Origin: Sphingomonas sabuli | GTDB taxonomy: Bacteria > Pseudomonadota > Alphaproteobacteria > Sphingomonadales > Sphingomonadaceae | DNA length: 64,000 nt | Reading direction: 5' to 3' | NCBI RefSeq assembly: GCF_014352855.1 | Contig: NZ_CP060697.1 | Location: 372,001-436,000, forward strand | Part shown: piece by piece, positions 49,950-60,206 of the stretch | How the letters are laid out: each line of letters opens with the position of its first letter | Position numbering within the stretch: position 1 is the stretch's first letter | The notes under the pieces: generated by a model | Seen by the model: the letters and a program-made list of their open reading frames with translations, nothing else | The model's database searches: none | Told to the model about the DNA's origin: nothing | Program-made: the position numbers and the translations under genes

Positions 49950-51139
49950 GCGAGCTCCACCGCCACGGCCGTCGCTTCGCCGCCGCCGATGCACAGCGAA
50001 GCGACGCCCTTTTTCGCACCCTTCTGCTTTAGCGCGTTGATCAGGGTGACGAGGATGCGGGTGCCGCTGGCGCCGATCGGGTGACCGAGCGCGGTGCCGC
50101 CGCCGTTGACGTTGATCTTGTCGTGCGGGATGCCAAGGTCCTTCATCGCGAACATGGCGACGCAGGCGAAAGCCTCGTTGACTTCCCACAGGTCGACGTC
50201 GCCGACCTTCCAACCGGCCTTCTTCAATACCTTCTCGATCGCGCCGATGGGGGCGACGGTGAATTCCGCCGGTTCCTGCGCATGGGCGGCAGTGGCGACG
50301 ATCGTGGCCACCGGATCGAGGCCCTGCGACTTGGCGTTGGACGCGCTGGTCAGGACCACCGCGGCGGCGCCGTCGGAAATCGAGGAGCTGGTCGCGGCGG
50401 TAATGGTGCCGTCTTTAGCAAAGGCAGGCTTCAGGGTCGGGATCTTGTCGGGCTGGCCGCGGCCCGGCGCTTCGTCGGTATCGACGACGGTGTCGCCCTT
50501 GCGGCCCTTGATGGTGACCGGCACGACCTCGTCCTTGAACGCGCCGCTGTCGATCGCCTTCTTGGCGCGGTTGAGGCTTTCCACCGCATAGGCGTCCATG
50601 TCTTCGCGGGTCAGCTGATATTCGTCCGCCGTGCACTGGGCGAAACTGCCCATCGCCCGGCCTTCCTCATAGGCATCCTCGAGCCCGTCGAGGAACATAT
50701 GGTCGTAGGCCGTGTCATGGCCGATGCGCGCGCCGGAGCGATGCTTCTTGAGCAGGTACGGCGCGTTGGTCATCGATTCCATGCCGCCGGCGACGATCAC
50801 CTCGGCATTGCCGGTACGGATCGCCTCGTCGCCCATGATCACCGTCTGCATGCCGGACCCGCACACTTTGTTGACGGTCGTCGCCTGCACCGATTTGGGC
50901 AGGCCGGCCTTGATCGCCGCCTGGCGCGCCGGCGCTTGGCCAAGGCCCGCGGGAAGCACGCAACCCATGTAGATGCGGTCGATGTCCTCGCCCTTGATCC
51001 CGGCCCGTTCGACGGCCGCCTTGACCGCGGTCGCGCCAAGGTCCGTCGCGGACGCGTCGGCCAGCGATCCCTGCATCGAGCCCATCGGCGTGCGGGCGAT
51101 CGAAAGGATGACGGTGGAATCGGTGGCGGTGTCGGTCAT
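49946..51139 (-). CDS. acetyl-CoA C-acyltransferase (thiolase)
   Basis: 397 residues. Thiolase motifs are complete: nucleophile Cys in TTVNKVCGSGMQTV, substrate loop ENEAFA-like VNEAFACVAMFA, and GGGTALGHPIGASGTRI with the catalytic His and CIGGGEATA with the acid Cys. It either condenses two acetyl-CoA or cleaves acetoacetyl-CoA; next to isovaleryl-CoA dehydrogenase it may act at the end of leucine breakdown. ATG 51139 (MTDTATDSTVI) is the family start. Confidence 0.9.
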   Translation of the reverse strand: MTDTATDSTVILSIARTPMGSMQGSLADASATDLGATAVKAAVERAGIKGEDIDRIYMGCVLPAGLGQAPARQAAIKAGLPKSVQATTVNKVCGSGMQTVIMGDEAIRTGNAEVIVAGGMESMTNAPYLLKKHRSGARIGHDTAYDHMFLDGLEDAYEEGRAMGSFAQCTADEYQLTREDMDAYAVESLNRAKKAIDSGAFKDEVVPVTIKGRKGDTVVDTDEAPGRGQPDKIPTLKPAFAKDGTITAATSSSISDGAAAVVLTSASNAKSQGLDPVATIVATAAHAQEPAEFTVAPIGAIEKVLKKAGWKVGDVDLWEVNEAFACVAMFAMKDLGIPHDKINVNGGGTALGHPIGASGTRILVTLINALKQKGAKKGVASLCIGGGEATAVAVELA

Positions 51140-51242
51140 GGTCGGGCTCCAGTGTCGATTTGCTGCACCGCACATAAGGGCGGCGGGTCGCTTGTTCAAA
51201 TCCGCGGGGCGGTGCTAGGCGCGGTCCCGACAGGAGACAGGA

Positions 51243-52394
51243 ATGAGCGACTTCGGGCTTGAATTCGACATTGGCGAAATGGGCGATGCCATCCGCGAGA
51301 CGACGCAGCGCTTCGCCCGCGACAAGATCGAGCCGATCGCCGCCAAAATCGACGAGACCGACGAATTTCCGCAGGACCTGTGGCCGCAGATGGGCGAGCT
51401 CGGCCTGCACGGCATCACCGTCGAAGAAGAATATGGCGGGCTCGGGCTCGGCTATCTCGAACATGTCGTGGCGCAGGAGGAAGTGGCCCGCGCATCCGCG
51501 TCCGTCGGGCTGAGCTACGGCGCCCATTCCAACCTGTGCGTCAACCAGATCCGCCGCTGGGGCAACGCCGAGCAGAAGACCAAATATCTGCCCAAGCTCA
51601 TCAGTGGCGATCATGTCGGCGCGTTGGCGATGAGCGAGGTCAGCGCCGGGTCCGACGTCGTGTCGATGAAACTGAAGGCTGAAAAAAGCGGCAACGGCTA
51701 TAAGCTCAACGGCACGAAATTCTGGATCACCAACGGCCATTATGCGGACACGCTGGTGGTCTATGCCAAGACCGGCGAAGGCAGTCGCGGCATCACTGCT
51801 TTCCTCATCGAAAAGGGCATGGACGGGTTCAAGCCGGGGCAGAAGATCGACAAGCTCGGCATGCGCGGATCGCCGACCAGCGAACTGGTGTTCGAAGATT
51901 GCTTCGTCCCGCCGGAAAATATCCTGGGTGAAGAGAATAAGGGCGTCGAAGTGCTGATGAGCGGCCTCGATTACGAACGCGCCGTGCTTGCCGGCATCCA
52001 GATCGGCATCATGCAGGCCTGCCTCGACGTGGTCCTGCCCTACGTCCGCGAACGGACCCAGTTCGGCAAGCCGATCGGCAGCTTCCAGCTGATGCAGGCG
52101 AAGGTCGCCGACATGTACGTCGCGCTCAATTCGGCCCGCGCCTACGCTTACCAAGTCGCACGCGCCTGCGACGCCGGCAAAACGACGCGGTTCGACGCTG
52201 CTGGCGCGATCCTGCTGGCGTCCGACAATGCAGTGCGGGTGGCCAGCGAGGCGGTGCAGGCGCTGGGCGGCGCCGGCTATACCAAGGACTGGCCGGTCGA
52301 ACGCTACTACCGCGACGCAAAGCTGCTCGACATCGGCGCCGGCACCAACGAGATCCGCCGCATGCTCATCGGCCGGGAACTGATCGGGGTGTGA
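51243..52394 (+). CDS. liuA: isovaleryl-CoA dehydrogenase
   Basis: Third step of leucine degradation: FAD-dependent dehydrogenation of isovaleryl-CoA to 3-methylcrotonyl-CoA. 383 residues with full acyl-CoA dehydrogenase layout; the catalytic Glu is in [14 protein letters not shown], the isovaleryl-CoA-specific position, and the signatures [16 protein letters not shown] and [14 protein letters not shown] are typical. It is on the opposite strand to the thiolase, and its product is the substrate of the methylcrotonyl-CoA carboxylase encoded downstream. Confidence 0.93.
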   Translation: MSDFGLEFDIGEMGDAIRETTQRFARDKIEPIAAKIDETDEFPQDLWPQMGELGLHGITVEEEYGGLGLGYLEHVVAQEEVARASASVGLSYGAHSNLCVNQIRRWGNAEQKTKYLPKLISGDHVGALAMSEVSAGSDVVSMKLKAEKSGNGYKLNGTKFWITNGHYADTLVVYAKTGEGSRGITAFLIEKGMDGFKPGQKIDKLGMRGSPTSELVFEDCFVPPENILGEENKGVEVLMSGLDYERAVLAGIQIGIMQACLDVVLPYVRERTQFGKPIGSFQLMQAKVADMYVALNSARAYAYQVARACDAGKTTRFDAAGAILLASDNAVRVASEAVQALGGAGYTKDWPVERYYRDAKLLDIGAGTNEIRRMLIGRELIGV

Positions 52395-52436
52395 CCGGGC
52401 GCCTTCGGGTTTTTAAGGAACCGGGCCTCGCTCTGT

Positions 52437-52468
52437 GGTTCAGGTCGGCGACTGCAACGACCTGAACC
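52437..52468 (+). terminator. hairpin between convergent genes
   Basis: Perfect 11-bp stem GGTTCAGGTCG (52437-52447) with CGACCTGAACC (52458-52468), loop of 10, followed by only GTTTGA. It lacks a clean T-run, so it may block transcription in both directions or act by structure. Confidence 0.5.
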
Positions 52469-52489
52469 GTTTGATCGCCCTGCGCCCTG

Positions 52490-54571
52490 TTACCAGACCT
52501 TCACGCGTTCTTCGGGCTTGAGGAACAGCCTCTGGCCCGGCTGGACGCCAAAGGCCGCGTACCACGGTGCCAGGTTGCGTACGGTGAGCGCCCGGAACTG
52601 ACCGGGGGCGTGGCCATTGGTCAGGACCCGCTGGCGCATCGTTTCCTCGCGCAACTTGGAGGCCCAGGCCTGACCATAGGCGATGAAGAAACGCTGGTCG
52701 CCGGTGAAACCGTCGATGACCGGCGCTTCCTTGCCGCCAAGTGAGGCACGGTAAGCGTCATAGGCGGCGCCAAGGCCGGCCACGTCGGCGATATTCTCGC
52801 CCAGCGTCAGCTTCCCGTTCACGCGCAGGCCCGGCAGGGCTTCATAGGCGTCATATTGCGCGGCCAGCGCCGTGCCGGCGGCCTGGAAGCGCTGGAAGTC
52901 TGCCGGCGTCCACCAGTTGCGCAGGCGGCCGCTGGCGTCGAACAGGGCGCCGTTGTTATCGAAGCTGTGGCTGATCTCGTGGCCGATCACCGCGCCGATC
53001 GCGCCGTAATTGGCGGCCGGGTCAGCCTTCGCGTCGTAAAAGGGTGGCTGCAGGATCGCCGCCGGGAAGTTGAGCGTGTTGGCGACGGGGATGTTGACCG
53101 CATTGACCAGCTGCGGCGGCATCCACCATTCGTTGCGGTCCATCGGCTTGCCGATCTTCGCGATCTGGTGGCGATATTCCGCCAGCCGCGCCGCCTTCTG
53201 GTTGGCATACGGCGTGGTCGGGTCGATCGTCACCGATGAATAGCTGCGCCAGGCATCCGGATAGCCGACCCCGACGATAATCCCGCGCGCCTTCTTCAAC
53301 GCCTCGTCCTTGGTCGACGGCGCCATCCAGTCGATGGCTTCGACACGGCGGACGAAGGCTGCCTTGATGTTGTCGGCCATGCGGGAAACATCGGCCTTGG
53401 CCGCGGCGGGGAAGTAGCGATCGACATAGGCCTTGCCGACGGCGTCTTGCAGCGCGTTGCTGGTCGCGTTCAGCGCCTGGTCCTCGCGCGGGCGCTGTTG
53501 CGGGGTGCCGGAAAGCGTCGTGCCGTTAAAGGCGAAGCTGGCGTCGCGGATCGGCTTGGGCAGGACGCTGGCATTGTCGTTGAGCAGGTGGAAGGCCATC
53601 CATTCCTTCCACGACCGCAGCGGTTCCGAACCGACCAGCGCGGCAAGCTTGGGAATTGCGCCGGCATGATAAGCGTCGAACTTCGGCGCATTCCCCAGTT
53701 GCGCGGCGCCGAGCAAAGCTCCCCAGTCGATGCCCGGTGCGTTGCGCTCCAGCTCGGCCCGGGTCCAGACGGTCGCGCCCTTGGCGAAATCCTCGCTTTC
53801 CTCGCGGGTGACATGGGCCTGCGCGATCTTGGTTTCGAGCGCCAGCACCCGGTCGGCCGCGCCTTGGGCATCGGCGATGCCGGCCGCCTGGAGAACGGTC
53901 GCGATATAGCTTTTATATTTGTCGCGGATGCCGGCCATGTCGCTGTCCGACGACAGATAATATTCACGTTCCGGCAATCCGATGCCGCCCTGCATTAGAT
54001 AGGGCAGGGTTTCGCCGGGTGTGTTCAGTCCTTGCGTGACGAATACGCCGAACAGGTTGCCGGTGTGGAAATTGGTCGCGTTGAGCGGGTCGGTGTCGGC
54101 GCGCAGCGAGCTGCCGATCGCGGCGCTCAGCTGTTTCCTGTCGGCGATGCGGGCGATGGCCTGGATATCCGCTTGCGCCGGCGCCATCCCGGCGCGGTCG
54201 ATCGCAGCCGTGTCGAGGTAGGCGCGATAGTAATTGGCGATCCGTCCTTCGTCGCTGTCCGCCGACGGGTTCGCCTTCAGGATTTCGGCGAGCATCGCCT
54301 TGGTGTTCTTCTCGCGCTCCATGTCGGCGATGGTGAAGCCGCCGATGTTCGACTGGTCGGGCGGGATCGGCGTGTTCTTCACCCAAGTGCCGTTGGCGAA
54401 GGAGAAGAAATCGTCGCCCGGCTTGACCGTCTTGTCCATCGACGCAGGGACGATGCCCAGGCCCTTGGCCTCCACGGCAGTTTCCTGTTCGTTGCCGATT
54501 TCGGCGCTGTTGCAGGCGGACAGGTTGAGCGCGAGGGCGGACGCGGCGAGCAGCAAAGCGGAACGGGTCAT
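52490..54571 (-). CDS. M13-family zinc metallopeptidase, lipoprotein
   Basis: 693 residues. Lipobox LNLSACN places it on the outer or inner membrane from the periplasmic side. The neprilysin-like core is clear: [12 protein letters not shown], zinc site [20 protein letters not shown] (HExxH) and the downstream Glu in ENIADVAGL. The end EERVKVW resembles the family's C-terminal W. M13 enzymes cleave short peptides. It is inserted between isovaleryl-CoA dehydrogenase and the methylcrotonyl-CoA carboxylase genes on the opposite strand, so a metabolic link is unlikely. ATG 54571 matches the signal peptide. Confidence 0.92.
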   Translation of the reverse strand: MTRSALLLAASALALNLSACNSAEIGNEQETAVEAKGLGIVPASMDKTVKPGDDFFSFANGTWVKNTPIPPDQSNIGGFTIADMEREKNTKAMLAEILKANPSADSDEGRIANYYRAYLDTAAIDRAGMAPAQADIQAIARIADRKQLSAAIGSSLRADTDPLNATNFHTGNLFGVFVTQGLNTPGETLPYLMQGGIGLPEREYYLSSDSDMAGIRDKYKSYIATVLQAAGIADAQGAADRVLALETKIAQAHVTREESEDFAKGATVWTRAELERNAPGIDWGALLGAAQLGNAPKFDAYHAGAIPKLAALVGSEPLRSWKEWMAFHLLNDNASVLPKPIRDASFAFNGTTLSGTPQQRPREDQALNATSNALQDAVGKAYVDRYFPAAAKADVSRMADNIKAAFVRRVEAIDWMAPSTKDEALKKARGIIVGVGYPDAWRSYSSVTIDPTTPYANQKAARLAEYRHQIAKIGKPMDRNEWWMPPQLVNAVNIPVANTLNFPAAILQPPFYDAKADPAANYGAIGAVIGHEISHSFDNNGALFDASGRLRNWWTPADFQRFQAAGTALAAQYDAYEALPGLRVNGKLTLGENIADVAGLGAAYDAYRASLGGKEAPVIDGFTGDQRFFIAYGQAWASKLREETMRQRVLTNGHAPGQFRALTVRNLAPWYAAFGVQPGQRLFLKPEERVKVW

Positions 54572-54659
54572 CGGCGGCCTTTCAGGTCTGTTTTGCCAAC
54601 CGCTGCAGCAGCGGCTAGGCGAGCGGCAGGGCTTTTCGACCAACGGGTACAAGAAACGC

Positions 54660-56258
54660 ATGAGCGCGCAGCTCGAGACGAAGATCGACCGCGACAGCGA
54701 GCAGTTTCGCGCGCGTAGCGAGCACAACCGGAAACTGGCGGAACGGTTGCGCGACGATGTCGCCCGGGCGGCGATGGGCGGGCCGGAAAAGCACCGTACG
54801 CGCCACGAGGAGCGCGGCAAGCTGCTGCCCCGCGATCGCGTCGAGCGTTTGCTGGACCCTGGCTCTCCCTTCCTGGAGATCGGCCAGCTGGCCGCTGGCG
54901 ACATGTACGACGGCGAAGTGCCGGGCGCCGGATTGATTGCCGGCATCGGGCGCGTGTCCGGGCGGCAGGCGATGATCGTGTGCAACGACGCCACGGTGAA
55001 GGGCGGGACCTATTACCCGCTGACCGTGAAGAAGCATTTGCGCGCGCAGGAGATTGCCGAGGCCAACGGCCTGCCGTGCATCTACCTGGTCGACAGCGGC
55101 GGCGCCAACCTGCCGCATCAGGCCGAGGTTTTTCCCGACCGCGACCATTTCGGCCGAATCTTCTACAACCAGGCGCAGATGAGCAGCAAAGGCATCGCCC
55201 AGATCGCCTGCGTCATGGGCAGCTGCACCGCCGGCGGCGCCTACGTCCCCGCGATGAGCGACGAGAGCGTCATCGTGAAGGAACAAGGGACGATCTTTCT
55301 TGGCGGTCCGCCGCTGGTGAAGGCCGCCACGGGTGAGGAGATCAGCGCCGAGGACCTTGGCGGCGGCGATCTTCACGCGCGGACCAGCGGCGTGGTCGAC
55401 CACCTGGCCGAAAACGACGAACATGCGCTGACCATCGTCCGCGACATTGTCGCCACGCTGCAGGTCGGGGCAGGGGCGGACATCGAGCTGCGCGAACCGC
55501 GCCCGCCCGCGTTCGATCCCGAAGAGCTCTACGGCATCATCCCCGAGGACGTCCGCGCACCCTACGACGTGCACGAGATCATCGCCCGCATCGTCGACGG
55601 CAGCGAATTTCACGAGTTCAAGCCGCTCTACGGTTCGACCCTCGTCTGCGGCTTCGCGCACATCTGGGGCATGCCGGTGGCGATCCTTGCCAACAACGGC
55701 ATCCTGTTCAGCGAAAGCGCGCAAAAGGGTGCGCATTTCATCGAGCTGGCGGCGATGCGGCGCACGCCCCTATTGTTTCTGCAAAACATCTCCGGCTTCA
55801 TGGTCGGCGGCAAGTATGAAGCAGAAGGCATTGCGAAACATGGCGCAAAGCTGGTCACCGCCGTCGCTACCGCCCAGGTGCCGAAGATCACTGTCCTCAT
55901 CGGCGGCAGCTTCGGCGCAGGCAATTACGGCATGGCCGGCCGGGCCTATTCGCCGCGCTTCCTGTTTACCTGGCCCAACAGCCGGATCAGCGTGATGGGC
56001 GGCGAGCAAGCAGCGAGCGTGCTCGCGACCGTCCACCGCGACGCCGCCAAATGGTCGCCCGAGGAAGCGGAAGCGTTCAAGCAGCCGATCCGCGACGATT
56101 ATGAGGCGCAGGGCAACCCCTGGCATGCCACGGCGCGCCTGTGGGACGATGGCATCATCGACCCGGCCCAGACCCGCGACGTGCTGGGCCTCGCTTTTGC
56201 CGCCTGCCTCGAAGCGCCCATCCCCGAACGCCCGGCGTTCGGCGTATTCCGGATGTAA
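54660..56258 (+). CDS. liuB: methylcrotonyl-CoA carboxylase, carboxyltransferase (beta) subunit
   Basis: 532 residues. Carboxylates 3-methylcrotonyl-CoA in leucine breakdown together with the biotin subunit encoded at 56738. Crotonase-type carboxyltransferase motifs: [23 protein letters not shown] (in part), [32 protein letters not shown] and [16 protein letters not shown]; the PccB/MccB start [11 protein letters not shown] fits. Upstream in-frame sequence to 54234 is a shadow. The liuBD pair plus liuA define an isovalerate/leucine module. Confidence 0.93.
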   Translation: MSAQLETKIDRDSEQFRARSEHNRKLAERLRDDVARAAMGGPEKHRTRHEERGKLLPRDRVERLLDPGSPFLEIGQLAAGDMYDGEVPGAGLIAGIGRVSGRQAMIVCNDATVKGGTYYPLTVKKHLRAQEIAEANGLPCIYLVDSGGANLPHQAEVFPDRDHFGRIFYNQAQMSSKGIAQIACVMGSCTAGGAYVPAMSDESVIVKEQGTIFLGGPPLVKAATGEEISAEDLGGGDLHARTSGVVDHLAENDEHALTIVRDIVATLQVGAGADIELREPRPPAFDPEELYGIIPEDVRAPYDVHEIIARIVDGSEFHEFKPLYGSTLVCGFAHIWGMPVAILANNGILFSESAQKGAHFIELAAMRRTPLLFLQNISGFMVGGKYEAEGIAKHGAKLVTAVATAQVPKITVLIGGSFGAGNYGMAGRAYSPRFLFTWPNSRISVMGGEQAASVLATVHRDAAKWSPEEAEAFKQPIRDDYEAQGNPWHATARLWDDGIIDPAQTRDVLGLAFAACLEAPIPERPAFGVFRM

Positions 56259-56270
56259 GGGAGAGAACCG

Positions 56271-56741
56271 ATGCTGACCCTGCTTGCCGCCGCCATGCTT
56301 GTTCCGCCGCCGGTCGCCGGCGACGATCGCACTGCCATCCTCGCGTCCGTTAATTCGCTGATCGACGCGTTGGCCACCTCCGACGGGGAAGCGGTCGATG
56401 CGCTGCTGGAAAGCGAAGGCACTTTCGTGCGCGTCGACCTGACCAACCCGGCGGCCGCCAGCCAGCGGGTCACAAGCTTCGCCGACATTCGCAAAGACAC
56501 CAACAAAGACGTTGCCGTAATGTCCGAGAAGCTGGGCATCCCGACGCTGATGCAGCGCGGGCCGATCGCTTATGTGTGGGTGCCTTACGGCTTCTTTACC
56601 GGCGGCAAGCTGAGCCATTGCGGCATCGATGCCTTTACGCTGGTCAACCGCGACGACCGCTGGCGGGTCGCGGGACTTGTGTACACGGTCGAGGCCACGT
56701 CGACCTGCGCGGCGCTGGCGGCACCGACGACGCCTGAATGA
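56271..56741 (+). CDS. secreted NTF2-like/SnoaL-type small protein
   Basis: 156 residues with a signal peptide (MLTLLAAAMLVPPPVAG). A cystatin-like NTF2 fold is suggested: ILASVNSLIDALATSDGEAVDALLESEGTFVRV, then AYVWVPYGFFTGGKLSHCGIDAFTLVNRDDRWRVAGLVYTVE. Such domains bind or sense small ligands in the periplasm. It is inserted between the two carboxylase genes: it starts 12 bases after the beta subunit and its stop overlaps the alpha ATG (ATGA), so it is likely co-transcribed. Confidence 0.72.
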   Translation: MLTLLAAAMLVPPPVAGDDRTAILASVNSLIDALATSDGEAVDALLESEGTFVRVDLTNPAAASQRVTSFADIRKDTNKDVAVMSEKLGIPTLMQRGPIAYVWVPYGFFTGGKLSHCGIDAFTLVNRDDRWRVAGLVYTVEATSTCAALAAPTTPE

Positions 56742-58606
56742 TCCGTTCGCTGCTTATTGCCAACCGGGGCGAAATTGCCTGCCGCGTGATCCGCACGGCG
56801 CGCGAACTCGGGGTGCGCACGGTGGCCGTATATTCCGATGCCGACCGCAAAGCCCTCCATGTGCGTCTGGCGGATGAAGCCGTGCACATCGGCGCGTCGC
56901 CGGCGCGGGAAAGCTATCTGGTCGGTGAAAAGATCATTGCCGCCGCGCGGGAATCAGGCGCCGAGGCTATCCACCCGGGCTACGGCTTTCTCTCGGAAAA
57001 TGCCGACTTCGCCCAATCGGTAATTGACGCAGGACTGATCTGGGTCGGGCCCAAACCGGACAGCATCCGCGCCATGGGCCTGAAAGATGCGGCCAAGAAA
57101 CTGATGCAGGAGGCCGGCGTGCCGGTCACGCCGGGCTATCTCGGTGAAAACCAGGATCCTGCGCATCTCAAGACGGAAGCCGGCAAGATCGGCTATCCGG
57201 TGCTGATCAAGGCGGTCGCCGGGGGCGGCGGCAAGGGCATGCGCAAGGTCGAGGCCGCGGACGGCTTCGACGATGCGTTGGACAGCGCCAAACGCGAAGC
57301 GGCGTCGAGCTTTGGCGACAACCGCGTGTTGATCGAAAAGTTCGTCCAGTCGCCGCGCCATATCGAAGTGCAGATCTTCGGCGATTCACACGGCAATGTG
57401 GTCCACCTGTTCGAACGCGATTGCTCGCTGCAGCGCCGTCACCAGAAGGTGATCGAGGAAGCGCCCGCACCCGGGATGGACGAAGCGACCCGCGAAGCCG
57501 TGTGCGGAGCCGCTGTCCGCGCCGCGCAGGCGGTCAGCTATGAAGGGGCGGGGACGGTCGAATTCATCGCCGATGCGTCCGACGGCCTCAAGCCCGACCG
57601 CATCTGGTTCATGGAAATGAACACCCGGCTGCAGGTCGAGCATCCGGTAACCGAAGAGATTACCGGCGAGGACTTGGTCGAATGGCAGCTGCGCGTCGCG
57701 TCGGGTGAACGCCTGCCGAAGGCGCAGGACGAGCTGGCAATCCAGGGGCACGCGATAGAGGCCAGGCTCTATGCCGAGGATCCATCCAAAGGTTTCCTGC
57801 CAAGCGTCGGAAAACTTGAGCATTTCGACTTGGGCGATCGGGTCCGCATCGAAACCGGGGTCGAGGAGGGAGATGCGATTTCGTCCTTCTACGACCCGAT
57901 GATCGCCAAGCTGATCGCGTGGGGCGAAGACCGCGAAACCGCTATCGGAGAGCTTGCCGCGATCCTTGACGGGGTAGAGATCTGGCCGGTGCGGACCAAT
58001 GCCGGTTTCCTGTTCAACGCGCTGCTAAGCGACGAATTCGGACTTGCCGACCTCAACACCAATTTCATCGGCGACCATCTTGACGATCTCGTGCCCGATC
58101 CGGAGCCCGACGACAGCCTTTGGCGGGGTGCGGCCGCAGTAGCGCTCACTCCGGCGGACGAAACCGATGAGGGCCTGAGCGGCTTTCGCCTTAACGCGCC
58201 GCCGCGGCGCAGCGTCGCTCTTGGCCGCGCCGGCACGTTTCGCACGGTCTCCACGGACGACGGCGACCTGGCAGCGGTATCCGGTTTTCGCGATGCGGAC
58301 CGGGTCGTCGCTTTTTACGAGGGACAGGCCTACGAATTTGCCCTGTCCGCCAGGGGGTCCGTCAGCGCCGTTGGCGGCGACGGCGCGATCGTCGCGCCGA
58401 TGCCGGGCAAGGTGACGGCGGTGGAAGTGAAACAGGGCGCTAAGGTGCGCAAAGGCGAACGCCTGCTCACCCTCGAGGCGATGAAGATGGAACATGGCCT
58501 CACCGCGCCGTTCGATGGCGTGGTGGCCGAACTCAATGCCAAGGCAGGCGCGCAAGTCACGGATGGCGCGGTCTTGGCGCGGATAGACCCACAGGAGAAA
58601 GCATGA
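56738..58606 (+). CDS. liuD: methylcrotonyl-CoA carboxylase, biotin (alpha) subunit
   Basis: 622 residues. Biotin carboxylase domains at residues 1-445 (RSLLIANRGEIACRVIRTAREL; GGGGKGMRKVEAADGF; PVLIKAVAGGGGKG), a middle BT-type domain, and a C-terminal biotinyl domain with the motif LEAMKMEH (biotinylated Lys). With liuB it forms the heteromeric carboxylase. ATG 56738 overlaps the previous stop. The family may also act on propionyl- or geranyl-CoA, but the presence of liuA favours methylcrotonyl-CoA. Confidence 0.93.
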   Translation: MIRSLLIANRGEIACRVIRTARELGVRTVAVYSDADRKALHVRLADEAVHIGASPARESYLVGEKIIAAARESGAEAIHPGYGFLSENADFAQSVIDAGLIWVGPKPDSIRAMGLKDAAKKLMQEAGVPVTPGYLGENQDPAHLKTEAGKIGYPVLIKAVAGGGGKGMRKVEAADGFDDALDSAKREAASSFGDNRVLIEKFVQSPRHIEVQIFGDSHGNVVHLFERDCSLQRRHQKVIEEAPAPGMDEATREAVCGAAVRAAQAVSYEGAGTVEFIADASDGLKPDRIWFMEMNTRLQVEHPVTEEITGEDLVEWQLRVASGERLPKAQDELAIQGHAIEARLYAEDPSKGFLPSVGKLEHFDLGDRVRIETGVEEGDAISSFYDPMIAKLIAWGEDRETAIGELAAILDGVEIWPVRTNAGFLFNALLSDEFGLADLNTNFIGDHLDDLVPDPEPDDSLWRGAAAVALTPADETDEGLSGFRLNAPPRRSVALGRAGTFRTVSTDDGDLAAVSGFRDADRVVAFYEGQAYEFALSARGSVSAVGGDGAIVAPMPGKVTAVEVKQGAKVRKGERLLTLEAMKMEHGLTAPFDGVVAELNAKAGAQVTDGAVLARIDPQEKA

Positions 58607-59382
58607 AGATCGAAGGCATTTCGGCAGTCGTCACCGGCGGCGCATCGGGGCTGGGCGAGGCCACGGCGCGAGAGTTGGCCAGCCGGGGAGCGAAGGTCGC
58701 GCTGTTCGACCGCGACGCCGACAAGGGCGAGAAGGTCGCGGCCGAGATCGGCGGCATTTTCTGCGAAGTCGACGTGACCAGCGACGACGCGGTCAAGGCG
58801 GCGTTCGAAAAGGCGCGCGGCGCGCACGGGCAGGAGCGGGTGCTGGTCAATTGCGCGGGCGTCGCCAATGCTGCCAAGACGGTCGGTCGTGACAAGGAAA
58901 CGAAGGCGGCCAAATTCTATCCGATGATGCAGTTCGAGCTGGCGATCCAGATCAACCTCATCGGCAGCTTCCGCTGTATTGCTCATTCGGCGTTCGGGAT
59001 GGTCGACCTCGATCCCCTTGAAGACGGGGAGCGCGGCTGCATCATCAACACCGCATCGGTCGCGGCAGAGGACGGCCAGATCGGCCAGGCAGCGTATTCC
59101 GCCTCCAAGGGCGGCGTACTGGCGATGGCCTTGCCGATCGCGCGCGACCTGATGAACGACGGGATCCGAGTCAACACCATCCTGCCGGGTGTGTTCAAGA
59201 CACCGATGGTCGCGATGATGCCGCCCAACGTGCAAGACGCGCTGGGCGCGCAGGTGCCGTTCCCGAAGCGGCTCGGCAAGGCGGAGGAATATGCCGATCT
59301 CGCCGCCTTCATCGTCGAGACGCCCTATCTCAATGCCGAGAGCATCCGCCTTGACGGCGGCATCCGGATGGCACCGCGTTGA
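58603..59382 (+). CDS. SDR family oxidoreductase (HSD10-like 3-hydroxyacyl-CoA dehydrogenase)
   Basis: 259 residues of the classical short-chain dehydrogenase fold: cofactor motif TGGASGLGEATAREL with the Asp in FDRDA favouring NAD, NCAGVAN, catalytic Ser in INTASVAAEDG and the YxxxK motif AYSASKGG. It resembles HSD10/HADH II, which oxidises short and branched 3-hydroxyacyl-CoA, a plausible step of isoleucine or valine breakdown. Its ATG overlaps the alpha-subunit stop (ATGA). Confidence 0.82.
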   Translation: MKIEGISAVVTGGASGLGEATARELASRGAKVALFDRDADKGEKVAAEIGGIFCEVDVTSDDAVKAAFEKARGAHGQERVLVNCAGVANAAKTVGRDKETKAAKFYPMMQFELAIQINLIGSFRCIAHSAFGMVDLDPLEDGERGCIINTASVAAEDGQIGQAAYSASKGGVLAMALPIARDLMNDGIRVNTILPGVFKTPMVAMMPPNVQDALGAQVPFPKRLGKAEEYADLAAFIVETPYLNAESIRLDGGIRMAPR

Positions 59383-60206
59383 TCGCGGATCGCGCGGCTC
59401 TTCTTGACGCCTGCATCCTTGCCGCCCGGGCAGCCGGAGCGGAAATCCTCAAGCTGGTCGCCGCGGGGTTCGAGGTCGAGACCAAGGGTGACCAATCCCC
59501 GGTCACGATCTGCGACCGCGCAGCGGAACGGATCATCCTGAAGGCGCTGGCCGAGGCCGCGCCGGGCGTGCCGGTAATCGCCGAAGAGGAAGTTGCCGCC
59601 GGCCGCATTCCCGCCCACGGCGAGACCTATTTCCTGGTCGATCCGCTCGACGGCACCAAGGAATTCGTCCGCGGGGGCGATGACTATACGGTCAATATCG
59701 GCCTGATCGAAAATGCGACCCCGACGCTTGGCGTCGTTTACCAGCCGGCGACCGGCAGCTTGTGGGCGGGCAGGGAAGGGGAGGCCTTCGTCGAGCGAGG
59801 CGGCCGACGGGAATCCATTCGCGCCCGTGAGAGAGGGACTGCGCTGGACGCGGTCGCGTCCAAGTCGCACCTGACGCAGGCCACCGTCGACTATCTGCAG
59901 CAAGCCGTTGGCGAATGCGATTATGTGTCGGTCGGATCGAGCCTCAAATTCTGCATCGTCGCGGAGGGCAAGGCAGACATTTATCCGCGCCTCGCGCCGA
60001 CCAGCGAGTGGGACACGGCCGCCGGGCATGCCGTCTTGCTGGCCGCCGGCGGCAGCGTCGACGGCACGGACGGTCAGCCCCTGCGCTACGGCAAGCAGGC
60101 GTTTCTCAACCGGGGATTTGTCGCCACCGCAGGGTGGCAAGCGCCGTCGATCGAACCCTTCCTGCAGCCCTTCTCCGGTGGCGGCGAGCTGCCGCAGGGG
60201 GTCTAG
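59379..60206 (+). CDS. cysQ: 3'(2'),5'-bisphosphate nucleotidase
   Basis: 275 residues of the inositol monophosphatase fold. Metal-binding motifs: VIAEEEVAAG, FLVDPLDGTKEFVRGGDD and the C-terminal WDTAAGHAVLLAAGG. CysQ removes the 3'-phosphate from PAP, the by-product of sulfation and sulfate assimilation, so it could support the sulfotransferase at 7.8 kb. TTG 59379 overlaps the SDR stop. The CTAG at 60203-60206 is shared with the convergent orphan gene. Confidence 0.9.
   Translation: MIADRAALLDACILAARAAGAEILKLVAAGFEVETKGDQSPVTICDRAAERIILKALAEAAPGVPVIAEEEVAAGRIPAHGETYFLVDPLDGTKEFVRGGDDYTVNIGLIENATPTLGVVYQPATGSLWAGREGEAFVERGGRRESIRARERGTALDAVASKSHLTQATVDYLQQAVGECDYVSVGSSLKFCIVAEGKADIYPRLAPTSEWDTAAGHAVLLAAGGSVDGTDGQPLRYGKQAFLNRGFVATAGWQAPSIEPFLQPFSGGGELPQGV

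Noticed and set aside
52391-52420. A GC-rich stretch ending in GGGTTTTT near 52410 that could be a terminator
   Set aside because: The stem is short and imperfect; the hairpin at 52437 is stronger, so I did not call it.
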